Shown here one piece after another: positions 45,651-53,604 of a stretch of 64,000 nucleotides of DNA. Numbering within the stretch: position 1 is the first letter of the stretch; every line of letters starts with the position of its first letter. The position numbers and the translations under genes were made by a program. Origin of the DNA: Thermomicrobiaceae bacterium (GTDB lineage: Bacteria > Chloroflexota > Chloroflexia > Thermomicrobiales > Thermomicrobiaceae); assembly GCA_014874455.1 (NCBI GenBank), contig JADBJL010000065.1:1-64000 (forward strand), given 5' to 3'. A model generated the notes under the pieces. That model did not search any database. It was not told where the DNA came from and saw only the letters and a program-made list of their open reading frames with translations.

Positions 45651-46838
45651 ATGCCCCGCTTGCGCCTGAGCGACGGTGAGTACACTCGCCGACGCGGCAG
45701 GATCCTCGAGCGTCTCGGCGCCCGCGATATCACCGCCCTCGTGGTGTTCGGCCCCAACAACGTCTCCTACTTCAGTCGTTTCGGGTTCATCCCCACCGAG
45801 CGCCCCATCGCCTTCGTCCTGACGCGCGACACCTCGGCCCTCCTGGTGCCGCGCCTGGAGCTGGAGCACGCGCAGGAGTTCGCCCTGGTCGACCGGATCG
45901 TGGCCTATCCCGAATACCCCGATGAACGTCACCCGATGCAGTTCCTCAAGGACATCCTGACCGACCTGCGGCTCAGCCGGGCAAAGATCGGTGTCGACTC
46001 CGACGGCTACGGCCAGCTCTACGGATACCGCGGCCCGAAGGTCAGCGAGCTGCTCCCCGAGGCCGAGGTCGTCAACGTCGCCGACGATGTCGAGTACCTG
46101 CAGATGATCAATTCCGAAGAGGAACTCGAGCTCCTGCGAGAGAGCGCCCGCTGGGCCAACCTCGCCCACGCCTACCTGCAGGAGTACTGCCGCGTCGGTG
46201 CCACCGAGACCGAGATCTCGATGCGCGCCTCCTACGAGGCATCGCAAGCGATGATCCGGACGCTCGGCCCGGAGTATCGCCCGCTCGGCCGGGGTCTCGC
46301 GTCTGCTGGCTTCCGGGGCCAGATCGGCAAGGATTCCGCGTTGCCACACGCGATGACGAGCAACGCCCGGCTCAAGCCCGGCGACATCCTGGTCACCGGG
46401 GCGACCGCCTACATCTGGGGATATAGCTGCGAGCTGGAGCGCACCATGATCATGGGCGAGCCGACGCCCGAGCAGGAACGCTTCTTCAACCTGATGCTCC
46501 AGGTGCAGACCCTCGCGATCCAGACGATCAGGCCGGGGATCCCCTGTTCGGCGGTCGACAAGGTGGTGCGCGACTTTTTCAAGGAGAACGGGCTGGAGCA
46601 GTACTGGCGGCATCACACTGGGCATGCCAAGTCGACGCTCGTGCACGAGGCCCCCTTCCTCGATATCGGCGACCACCGCACGATCGAGGTCGGCATGGTC
46701 TTTACGGTCGAGCCAGGGATCTACGTGCCGGGGCTGGGTGGGTTCCGCCACTCCGACACCGTCGCCGTGACGCCGGACGGGGTCGAGATGATTACCTACT
46801 ACCCGCGCGACCTCGCGAGCCTGACCATCCCGATCTGA
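45651..46838 (+). CDS. M24-fold hydrolase (creatinase/prolidase-like) with altered metal ligands
   Basis: A 395-residue pita-bread protein with a creatinase N-domain and a C-terminal M24 domain. Canonical M24 peptidases bind two metals by D, D, H, E, E. Here the first Asp position lies in LVTGATAYIWGY with no Asp, the second is Glu in SCELERT, the His is kept (HHTGHAKS), the first Glu is kept (VEPGIYVPG), and the RIED Glu becomes Ser in FRHSDT. This resembles metal-independent or DoeA/creatinase-type members rather than aminopeptidase P. AAAGGAGAACGG precedes the ATG. It is followed by a peptide-type ABC importer, suggesting it processes the imported solute. Confidence 0.85.
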   Translation: MPRLRLSDGEYTRRRGRILERLGARDITALVVFGPNNVSYFSRFGFIPTERPIAFVLTRDTSALLVPRLELEHAQEFALVDRIVAYPEYPDERHPMQFLKDILTDLRLSRAKIGVDSDGYGQLYGYRGPKVSELLPEAEVVNVADDVEYLQMINSEEELELLRESARWANLAHAYLQEYCRVGATETEISMRASYEASQAMIRTLGPEYRPLGRGLASAGFRGQIGKDSALPHAMTSNARLKPGDILVTGATAYIWGYSCELERTMIMGEPTPEQERFFNLMLQVQTLAIQTIRPGIPCSAVDKVVRDFFKENGLEQYWRHHTGHAKSTLVHEAPFLDIGDHRTIEVGMVFTVEPGIYVPGLGGFRHSDTVAVTPDGVEMITYYPRDLASLTIPI

Positions 46839-46910
46839 CCAGTGAACCGAGGCCCGGAGCCTGTGTGCTGAGTCCCGATCGATGAGGAAGCGTAGAAGTG
46901 GAGGAGGACG

Positions 46911-48707
46911 ATGCCCGAGCGGATCTCGCGCGAGCGAGCTGAGACGATCGTACGCCAGTTCCGTCGCTACGAAGAGTATTTCGCCGAGCGCGGCATCGAC
47001 CGGCGGCAATTCCTGCGCCTGATCGCGGCAGGCAGCGCCGCAGCGACCGTCATACCGGTGCTGGTCGCGTGCGGCCAGGTGAGCGAGCGCGAGGCGACCG
47101 AAGCGGCGACCCCAGCGCCGACCACACCGGCGGCTGCTCAGACCCCGGCCACCGGCGCGGCGCCCACCCCGGCCGCGGGCGCGACACCGACAGCCGCAGC
47201 CGGCGGGCCACAGCGGGGCGGCACGATCGTCATCGGCACGCTCGGCGAGGCGCAGACCATCAACCCGCTGTTGACCAACGAGAGCGAAGGCCAGTGGCGG
47301 GCCCGCATGCTCTTCGACGAGTTCCTCAAGCTCGACCTCGAGACCCTCGAGCCGGTGCCGAACATCGCCAAGGAATGGAAGGTCGAGGGAGACACGACCT
47401 ATACCTTCACGCTGCAGGACGGTGTCACGTTCAGCGATGGCACGCCGCTGACCGCCGACGACATCGCTTTCACGCTGCACGCGATCCTGAAGAAGGAGAC
47501 GGCGAGCCCCTTCGTACCGCGCTTTATCGGCATCCAGGGCGCCGAAGAGTACAACAAGGGCCAGGCCGATACGATCAGCGGGATCGAAGTCATCGACGAG
47601 AAGACGATCAAGATCACGCTCAAGGAGCCGAACGCTGCGTTCCTCGCCAACCTGCGCTGGCTGCGGCCCTTGCCCAAGCACCTACTGGAGGGAAAGAGCC
47701 TCACTGACGATCCCTTCTTCCAGCAACCCGTCGGTGCCGGGCCGTTCATCTTCAAGAGCTGGAACATCGGCGGCGATTTCGTTGCCGAGCGCAACCCGCA
47801 CTACTGGCAGCAGGGTCTACCGTACCTCGACGGCTTCACCCATCGCACCATCGCCGACTCCCAGTCGCTCGTGATCGCGCTCGAGACCGGCGATATCGAA
47901 GCCTCGATGTACGCCCAGCCGACGCTGGCCGATCAGTTGCGAGCGCGCGAGAACCTCGTCGTGCTGGTGCGGCCGCCGGGGGTCGACATCAACGGCTGGA
48001 ACTTCGGGGAGAAGAACGTCGAGGCGCTCGCCGATCCCCGGGTGCGCCGGGCCATCGCGATGGCGATCGACGTCGATCGGTTCGCGAACGACTTCCTGTT
48101 GGGGCTCGGTAAGCCGGCGATCGGGCCGGTTCCTCCCGGGCATTGGGCGTTCAAGCAAGGTCTCCAGCGCATCCCCTATGACCCGCAGGCGGCCAAGCAA
48201 TTGATCCAGGAGGCCGGCGCCACTGGCCTGCGCGTGCGGCTCACGGCGAACGCCGGGAACAAGTTCCGGGAAGACTGGGTCACCTTCACCCAGCAGGCCC
48301 TCGCTGAGATCGGCATCGAAGGCGTGCCCGACCTCAAGGAGTGGACACAAGTCGTCCAGGAAGGCACCAAAGGTACCTTCGAGCTCATCTGCCCCACCTT
48401 CGCGAGCATGACGGTCGACCCCGACGAGCTGTACCTGTGGTTCCACTCCAGCTCGCCGCGCAATGTCTCGGGGTACTCCAACCCGGAGATGGATCGCCTG
48501 CTCGAAGAGGGGCGGCGCACGCTCGATACCGAGAAGCGGAAGGAGATCTACGGGCGCGTCCAAGAGTTGATCCAGCAGGACGTGCCAGTCTTCTACGCGT
48601 GGGATCGGCCGTTCATCAACGTCGTCACCAAGGACTTCGCTGGTTATGTCAATACCGTACTCTCGTTCTTCGAGCGCCTCGAGGAGTGGTACCGGGTCAG
48701 GAGCTAG
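46911..48707 (+). CDS. Extracellular solute-binding lipoprotein, family 5 (second importer)
   Basis: A 598-residue SBP_bac_5 protein. It has a long polar N-terminus, a twin-arginine-like motif (DRRQFLRL), a hydrophobic segment and lipobox LVAC, then an Ala/Thr/Pro tether. Family motifs include GVTFSDGTPLTADDIAFTLHA and a mature domain ending in ERLEEWYRV. GGAGGAGG-type ribosome site precedes the ATG. It is followed by two permeases at 48812 and 49813. The ligand is not determinable; the preceding M24-fold hydrolase suggests a peptide, amidine or compatible solute. Confidence 0.92.
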   Translation: MPERISRERAETIVRQFRRYEEYFAERGIDRRQFLRLIAAGSAAATVIPVLVACGQVSEREATEAATPAPTTPAAAQTPATGAAPTPAAGATPTAAAGGPQRGGTIVIGTLGEAQTINPLLTNESEGQWRARMLFDEFLKLDLETLEPVPNIAKEWKVEGDTTYTFTLQDGVTFSDGTPLTADDIAFTLHAILKKETASPFVPRFIGIQGAEEYNKGQADTISGIEVIDEKTIKITLKEPNAAFLANLRWLRPLPKHLLEGKSLTDDPFFQQPVGAGPFIFKSWNIGGDFVAERNPHYWQQGLPYLDGFTHRTIADSQSLVIALETGDIEASMYAQPTLADQLRARENLVVLVRPPGVDINGWNFGEKNVEALADPRVRRAIAMAIDVDRFANDFLLGLGKPAIGPVPPGHWAFKQGLQRIPYDPQAAKQLIQEAGATGLRVRLTANAGNKFREDWVTFTQQALAEIGIEGVPDLKEWTQVVQEGTKGTFELICPTFASMTVDPDELYLWFHSSSPRNVSGYSNPEMDRLLEEGRRTLDTEKRKEIYGRVQELIQQDVPVFYAWDRPFINVVTKDFAGYVNTVLSFFERLEEWYRVRS

Positions 48708-48811
48708 CGCAGCCGCGTAAGGAAACCTCGGCGGGGTGAGCCAGTCCCGGGGCCGGGAGTGCGCTCGCTCCGTCGAGGCCGACCGTAGCTCGCTGGGGAG
48801 GCCGTCGCCTC

Positions 48812-49771
48812 GTGACGCCAGGAAGCCGTGCCTACATCGTGCGTCGCATCCTGCTCCTGCCGTTCCTGCTGGTCGGCTTGAGCATCGTCGTCTTCACCCT
48901 CATCCACCTCGCCCCGGGCGACCCAGCACTCGCCTTCATCTCCGAGCAAGCCATCGACCCTGAACTGGTCGCGCAAGTGCGCCGGAACCTCGGACTCGAT
49001 AAGCCGCTCCCCGTCCAGTACGCGATCTGGGCCTCACGCGTCGCTCGGCTCGACTTCGGCACCGCGTATACGTTCAACCGCACTCCGGTCATCGATCTCA
49101 TCCGGGCACGGCTGTGGGTGACGGTACAGCTCCAGAGCCTCGCCCTCCTGATCGCGCTGGCACTCGCGATCCCGATCGGCGTGATTTCCGCCCAGCGGCG
49201 CTACTCCCTCTTCGACCATACGACGACGGTCGGCGTGCTGCTCGGCCTCGCGATGCCCAACTTCTGGATCGCGCTGCTCCTCCAGCTCCTGTTCGCGGTC
49301 AAACTGGGCTGGCTACCGCCATTCGGCTCCGGCGCAGGCACGCAGGGGTTGCAACGCGTCGCGCACTACGTCATGCCCATTACCGTCCTGGTCACGGCCG
49401 TGTTGCCGATCTTCGTTCGCTTCATGCGCTCGAGCATGCTCGACGTGATCGCGCAAGACTACGTCAGGACAGCGCGCGCCAAGGGCTTACCCGAGCACGT
49501 GGTGATCTACGGGCACGCGCTCCGGAACGCGCTGATCCCGATGGTCACCGTCGTCGGCAACCAGCTCGCCGGACTGCTCAGCGGTTCCGTGATCGTGGAG
49601 TACATCTTCGGATGGCCGGGGCTCGGCTCGCTCGCCTACGAATCCATCCTCCGCCGCGACTACCCGGTCATCCTCGCGCTCACGCTGCTGGCCGGCAGCT
49701 TCATCCTGATCGTGAACGTGCTGGTCGATATCGTCTACGCGCTGGTCGACCCGCGCATTGCATTCGACTAG
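48812..49771 (+). CDS. Peptide ABC transporter permease (DppB type, second importer)
   Basis: A 319-residue six-helix permease with the N-terminal IVRRILLLPFLLVGLSIVVFTLIHLAPGDP, periplasmic LDKPLPVQYAIW, and the EAA loop YVRTARAKGLPEHVVIYGHALRNA. The GTG start follows GGGGAGG. It pairs with the permease at 49813. Both are intact. Confidence 0.92.
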   Translation: MTPGSRAYIVRRILLLPFLLVGLSIVVFTLIHLAPGDPALAFISEQAIDPELVAQVRRNLGLDKPLPVQYAIWASRVARLDFGTAYTFNRTPVIDLIRARLWVTVQLQSLALLIALALAIPIGVISAQRRYSLFDHTTTVGVLLGLAMPNFWIALLLQLLFAVKLGWLPPFGSGAGTQGLQRVAHYVMPITVLVTAVLPIFVRFMRSSMLDVIAQDYVRTARAKGLPEHVVIYGHALRNALIPMVTVVGNQLAGLLSGSVIVEYIFGWPGLGSLAYESILRRDYPVILALTLLAGSFILIVNVLVDIVYALVDPRIAFD

Positions 49772-49812
49772 GTGCGCGCACCCGGGTCACGGACTGGAGG
49801 CGTAAAGGGGTT

Positions 49813-50712
49813 ATGGCCGAGACCGTTGCGACGCCTTCCCTGAGAGTCGACCGGTTGAGCCGTCCACCAGAATCGCAGTTGCGCCTGGCCTGGCGAAGCT
49901 TCAGGCGCAACCGGCTGGCCGTCGCGGGCGGCGTGGTGCTCCTGCTCCTCTACCTGACCGCGATCCTCGCACCTCTCCTCGCTCCGTACGACTACCGCGC
50001 CTTCAACCCGGGTCAGCCGCTGAAGCCCCCGAGCGCCCAGCACTGGATGGGAACCGATCGGCAGACGCGTGACGTCTTCAGTCGGGTACTGGTCGGCTCC
50101 CGGGTCTCTCTTTCAGTCGGTTTCGCCTCGGTCTCGCTCATTATGCTGATCGGGATCACACTCGGCGCACTGGCCGGCTACCTCGGCGGAATCGTGGACA
50201 ATGTGATCATGCGCTTGACCGACATTATGTTGGCGATACCCTTGCTCTTCTTGCTCATCGCTGCAGCGGCTCTCTTCACGCCGGGTATCAAGACGACGGT
50301 CATCGTGATCGGCTTCACCTCATGGATGACGACTGCCAGGCTCGTGCGCGGCGAGTTCCTGCGCTTGAAGGCCCTGGACTACGTGCTTGCCGCGCGGGCG
50401 CTGGGGGCCTCGACGGCGCGGATCATGGTGCGGCACCTGCTGCCGAACGCGTTGCCGGCCATCATTGTCCAGGCCACGCTCTGGCTCTCCTACGCCATCC
50501 TGCTCGAGTCGAGCCTCTCGTTCCTCGGCCTCGGCGTGCAGCCGCCCACGCCCTCCTGGGGCAACATGCTGGCCGATGGGCGAGTCGATATGCGGATGGG
50601 CTGGTGGGTCGCGGTCTTCCCGGGCATGGCCATCTTTCTCACTGTGCTCGCGTTCAATCTCGTCGGCGATGGGCTGCGCGACGCGCTCGACCCCTGGCGA
50701 CGGGAACGGTAA
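49813..50712 (+). CDS. Peptide ABC transporter permease (DppC type, second importer)
   Basis: A 299-residue permease: one N-terminal helix, a periplasmic segment with the family motif HWMGTDRQTRDVFSRVLVGSR, and five C-terminal helices with an EAA loop DYVLAARALGASTARIMVRH. GGAGGCGTAAAGGGG precedes the ATG. No ATP-binding subunit follows: a tRNA and then cinA come next. The importer must use ATPases encoded elsewhere, for example those at 5612-7725. Confidence 0.92.
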   Translation: MAETVATPSLRVDRLSRPPESQLRLAWRSFRRNRLAVAGGVVLLLLYLTAILAPLLAPYDYRAFNPGQPLKPPSAQHWMGTDRQTRDVFSRVLVGSRVSLSVGFASVSLIMLIGITLGALAGYLGGIVDNVIMRLTDIMLAIPLLFLLIAAAALFTPGIKTTVIVIGFTSWMTTARLVRGEFLRLKALDYVLAARALGASTARIMVRHLLPNALPAIIVQATLWLSYAILLESSLSFLGLGVQPPTPSWGNMLADGRVDMRMGWWVAVFPGMAIFLTVLAFNLVGDGLRDALDPWRRER

Positions 50713-50784
50713 GGAGCAGTTCCAGCGTATCGTCTGGCCAGATCGCGGCTCCGTGTGCTACACTATGCGCTGAAGAGTGAGCGG

Positions 50785-50857
50785 GCCCTCGTAGCTCAAT
50801 GGACAGAGCACTTGGCTTCGGACCAAGGGGTTGGGGGTTCGAATCCCTCCGAGGGTA
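50785..50857 (+). tRNA. tRNA-Arg (anticodon UCG)
   Basis: A complete cloverleaf can be folded: acceptor GCCCTCG/CGAGGGT with a G1-U72 pair, D stem GCTC/GAGC, anticodon stem CTTGG/CCAAG with loop CTTCGGA (anticodon TCG, reading CGA), T stem GGGGG/CCCTC with TTCGAAT loop, discriminator A. CCA is not encoded. Confidence 0.95.
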
Positions 50858-50862
50858 CTCCA

Positions 50863-50896
50863 GAGCGGGCGCAGCCGAGCGCCCGCTCGGTTTTTT
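50863..50896 (+). terminator. Rho-independent terminator of tRNA-Arg
   Basis: GAGCGGGCGC pairs with GCGCCCGCTC over 10 bp with an AGCCGA loop, followed by GG and six T residues. Confidence 0.93.
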
Positions 50897-50968
50897 CCTC
50901 AACCTGCACGCGCCACCGCGTGCTAAGATCGGCCGCGCAACTGAGCCGTGCCTGCCTGGAGGTCACCG

Positions 50969-52168
50969 ATGCGCGCAGTCGTGCTCTCGATCGGCTCCGA
51001 GCTCCTCGACGGCCACCTCACCGATACGAACGCCACGTTTCTCGCTCAGGAGTTGACTGGTCTCGGCGTCGAGCTGCTCGGCGTCTGCCAGGTCGGTGAC
51101 ACGCTCGAACACATCCTCCGCGCGCTCCAGCGCGCCTGGGGGGACGCCGAGCTCATCATCACCACCGGCGGTATCGGCCCGACGGCCGACGACCTCACCC
51201 GAGAAGCCATCGCCGCCCTGCTCGGCGAGCCGGTCACGGTCGACCCCGAGTTGCTCGAGCAGATCCGGGCCTTCTTCGCCGCTCGCGGCCTGGTCATGCC
51301 CGAGCAGAACGCCAAGCAGGCCTGGCTCATCCCTTCGGCGGAACCGCTGCCGAACCCGATCGGTACCGCACCAGGGTGGCTCGTCCGCCGGGATGGCCAC
51401 TTCATCGTCACCATGCCCGGCGTGCCGCGGGAGATGATGCGGATGTGGCGCGAGCAAGCCGTACCCCGCCTCATACCGTACCTCGGTGGCGGGGCTATCC
51501 GCTCGGTCACGCTCAAGACGATCGGACTGGGCGAGTCGGCCGTCGAGCAGGCCATCGCCGACCTGGTCGCGGCTGGCTATCCAGTCGTCGCCACCTATGC
51601 AAAGGATGACGGCGTCCACGTGAGGATCACCGCCCAGGCCGCGGCCACCGTCGCGCGCGTCGCTCAGGAGATCCGCTCCAGGCTGGGCGACCACGTGTAC
51701 GGCGACGAGGCGACCTCGCTGGGCGCCGCGGTGCTGGAACCGCTGCTCCGGTTGCGGTGGCGGCTCGGCGTCGTCGAGGTCGACAGCGGCGGCCGGATCT
51801 CGAACTTGCTGGTCGAAGAGCCACTCGCGAGGGATACGCTCGTCGGTTGTCTGGTCTACCCTTGCTGGCCCGCGAGCGACACGCTCGCTCCGGAGGCGCT
51901 GGCTCAGGAGGCGATCGCGCTGGGGCGCGCCAACCTCGAGAGGGCCGACTGTCTCTACGCCGTGGTGATCAGGATGACACCGGGCGCGACACCCGACCAC
52001 ACGCGCGGCGAGGCGATCCTCTGGCTGGAAACCCCTGCAGGGGCTCTGGAGCGACGACATCAGGTCACGTCACCCGCCTCCGAGATCCGAAGGCGTGTCA
52101 GCCTGTGGGCAGCCGAGTTTCTCCGGCTGGCGTTACTCCAGCAGGCACGCCAGCATCTGCCAGGTTGA
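50969..52168 (+). CDS. cinA: CinA-like protein (degenerate C-terminal domain)
   Basis: A 399-residue CinA-family protein. The N-terminal MoaB-like COG1058 domain (MRAVVLSIGSELLDGHLTDTNATFLA, TGGIGPTADDLT, GTAPGW) carries the ADP-ribose pyrophosphatase activity known in the family. The C-terminal nicotinamide-nucleotide amidase domain normally has ESCTGG; here the region reads VVEVDSGGRISNLL, so the catalytic Ser/Cys-type loop is altered. TGGAGGTCACC precedes the ATG at 50969. Amidase activity is doubtful. Its 3' end overlaps the convergent glycosyltransferase by 71 bp. Confidence 0.9.
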   Translation: MRAVVLSIGSELLDGHLTDTNATFLAQELTGLGVELLGVCQVGDTLEHILRALQRAWGDAELIITTGGIGPTADDLTREAIAALLGEPVTVDPELLEQIRAFFAARGLVMPEQNAKQAWLIPSAEPLPNPIGTAPGWLVRRDGHFIVTMPGVPREMMRMWREQAVPRLIPYLGGGAIRSVTLKTIGLGESAVEQAIADLVAAGYPVVATYAKDDGVHVRITAQAAATVARVAQEIRSRLGDHVYGDEATSLGAAVLEPLLRLRWRLGVVEVDSGGRISNLLVEEPLARDTLVGCLVYPCWPASDTLAPEALAQEAIALGRANLERADCLYAVVIRMTPGATPDHTRGEAILWLETPAGALERRHQVTSPASEIRRRVSLWAAEFLRLALLQQARQHLPG

Positions 52169-53168
52169 CCGGCTCGGCGATGGTACGCCAGGTGCGCCGG
52201 GGGCCGTAGCGTCGCACCCGCCAGGCGACGCCGGCTGGGTAGCCGGCCATCTTGGCGAGATCGCCCACGAGCCGGATCAGGGGCACCAGCAGCGCGGCAA
52301 CCACGAGGCGCTCGGGGCCGACCTCGCGGCGCCGCCAGAGCCGCCACAGCGGGCGACGCAGGTAGGCCAGCGCGCCCAGCCCAGCCACCAGCGCGAGCCA
52401 GCGGTCGCGCGTGAGCAGCACCGCCGGGATCAGACCCAGGTACGTCGCGTAACGGATCAGGTGCCGGCCAGTGAACAGGCCAGCTTTGCCGTCGCCGCGT
52501 GCGTACCGGTAATACTGGCGCCAGAACTCCGTGAGGGAGTGCCGCGGGCGAAACCAGACGACCGCCTCGGGTCGGAAGCGGAAGCGGGCACCTGCGCGGC
52601 GCAGGCGCAGGTCGAACACCACGTCTTCGCAGTAGTCGAGCCATTCCGGATAGCGGATCCCGGCCAGGAACCAGCTCCGCCGGAACGCCACGGAGCGGCT
52701 CGAAGGAAGGAATCGCTCCGGCCGGATCTCCTCGACGTCAGGCAGCGTGGTCACACCCAGGGCCAGCTCGAAGAGCGTGTGCGGTGCCGCCCGGAAGAAC
52801 CCCGACACGACGTCCGGCTGCTCGCGCTCGTCCACCAGGAATGGCTCGACAAGCCGTTGCAGCCAGTCCGGCTCTAGCACCACCCCGCCGTCAGTCACCG
52901 CCACCAGCTCACCGCGCGCTCGCTCCAGCGCCGCGTTCCGCCCCCGGGCGATCGAGGCTCCCGGCAGCTCGACGACGGTCAGCGGCAGCCTGGCGATCCA
53001 CTCCCGCAGGATCGCCACCGTCTGGTCGCGTGAGCCGCCGTCCACGACGATGACCTCATCGGGCAGCCAGGTCTGCGCGGCGATCGACGCCAGGAGTCCG
53101 GGCAGTGACGCCGCCTCGTCTTTGACGGTTAGGATCAGGCTAATGGTCGGACGCTTCTTCCCACGCAC
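52098..53168 (-). CDS. Family 2 glycosyltransferase with C-terminal helices
   Basis: A 356-residue GT2 protein: ISLILTVKDEAASLPGLLASI start, VIVVDGGSRDQTVA, VAVTDGGVVLEPDWL (DxD-like), and EDVVFDLRLRRAGARF acceptor loop. Several hydrophobic helices follow at about 250-330. The GTG at 53168 follows CAGGAG and overlaps the ybeY stop by 29 bp. The last 20 or so residues (GVPAGVTPAGETRL) sit over the 3' end of cinA and may be a read-through tail. It shares an operon with yqeY, the 7TM-HD gene and ybeY. Confidence 0.87.
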   Translation of the reverse strand: MRGKKRPTISLILTVKDEAASLPGLLASIAAQTWLPDEVIVVDGGSRDQTVAILREWIARLPLTVVELPGASIARGRNAALERARGELVAVTDGGVVLEPDWLQRLVEPFLVDEREQPDVVSGFFRAAPHTLFELALGVTTLPDVEEIRPERFLPSSRSVAFRRSWFLAGIRYPEWLDYCEDVVFDLRLRRAGARFRFRPEAVVWFRPRHSLTEFWRQYYRYARGDGKAGLFTGRHLIRYATYLGLIPAVLLTRDRWLALVAGLGALAYLRRPLWRLWRRREVGPERLVVAALLVPLIRLVGDLAKMAGYPAGVAWRVRRYGPRRTWRTIAEPVNLADAGVPAGVTPAGETRLPTG

Positions 53169-53592
53169 CTGGATGCTCCTGCTCGAACGCCTGGAGCAGC
53201 TCGTCTTGCCGAGCCAGCATGCGTGCGCGGCTGGCCTCGTCCAGGTCATCATAGCCGAGCAAGTGGAGCAAGCCATGCAGCGCAAGGTAGGCGATCTCGC
53301 GATTGGCACTGTGGCCGACCTCCCGCGCCTGCGCCGCAGCCGTATCGGCCGACACCGCAATGTCCCCCAGATAGGGAGGGTCGCCGGGGAAGCTCAGCAC
53401 ATCGGTAGGGCCGGGTATCCCCTGGTACCGCTCGTGGAGCTCGGCGATTTCCTCGTCCCGGCAGATCCAGAGGCCGAGCTCACCCGAGGCACCCTCCTGC
53501 TCGGCGGCGAACTGCAGGAGTTCCTTCAGTCGTTCAATCGAGGGAGGAAGGATGCCGGGGCTGACCTGGAGCTCAACGGTCAACCTGCCCAT
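53140..53592 (-). CDS. ybeY: Endoribonuclease YbeY with altered zinc site
   Basis: A 150-residue UPF0054 metalloprotein, the single-strand-specific RNase used in 16S rRNA 3'-end maturation and ribosome quality control. The zinc motif HGxLHLxGYDH appears as HGLLHLLGYDD, so the third His is replaced by Asp (codon GAC). TDVLSFPGD and LGDIAVS are normal. The downstream gene starts within it. The usual order is ybeY near a 7TM-HD gene, as here. The variant still could bind metal through Asp. Confidence 0.93.
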   Translation of the reverse strand: MGRLTVELQVSPGILPPSIERLKELLQFAAEQEGASGELGLWICRDEEIAELHERYQGIPGPTDVLSFPGDPPYLGDIAVSADTAAAQAREVGHSANREIAYLALHGLLHLLGYDDLDEASRARMLARQDELLQAFEQEHPGAWEEASDH

Positions 53593-53604
53593 CGGCGTCG
53601 CTCA

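Noticed and set aside
45402-47681. A 759-codon open frame on the minus strand
   Set aside because: It lies antisense to the methyltransferase, M24 and binding-protein genes, has low-complexity Arg/Gly/Leu content and no domain motif. It is a by-product of the very high GC of the true genes.
50734-50764. A promoter for tRNA-Arg at CTGGCC/TACACT
   Set aside because: The -10 is fair but no acceptable -35 is present, so it was not listed as a feature.
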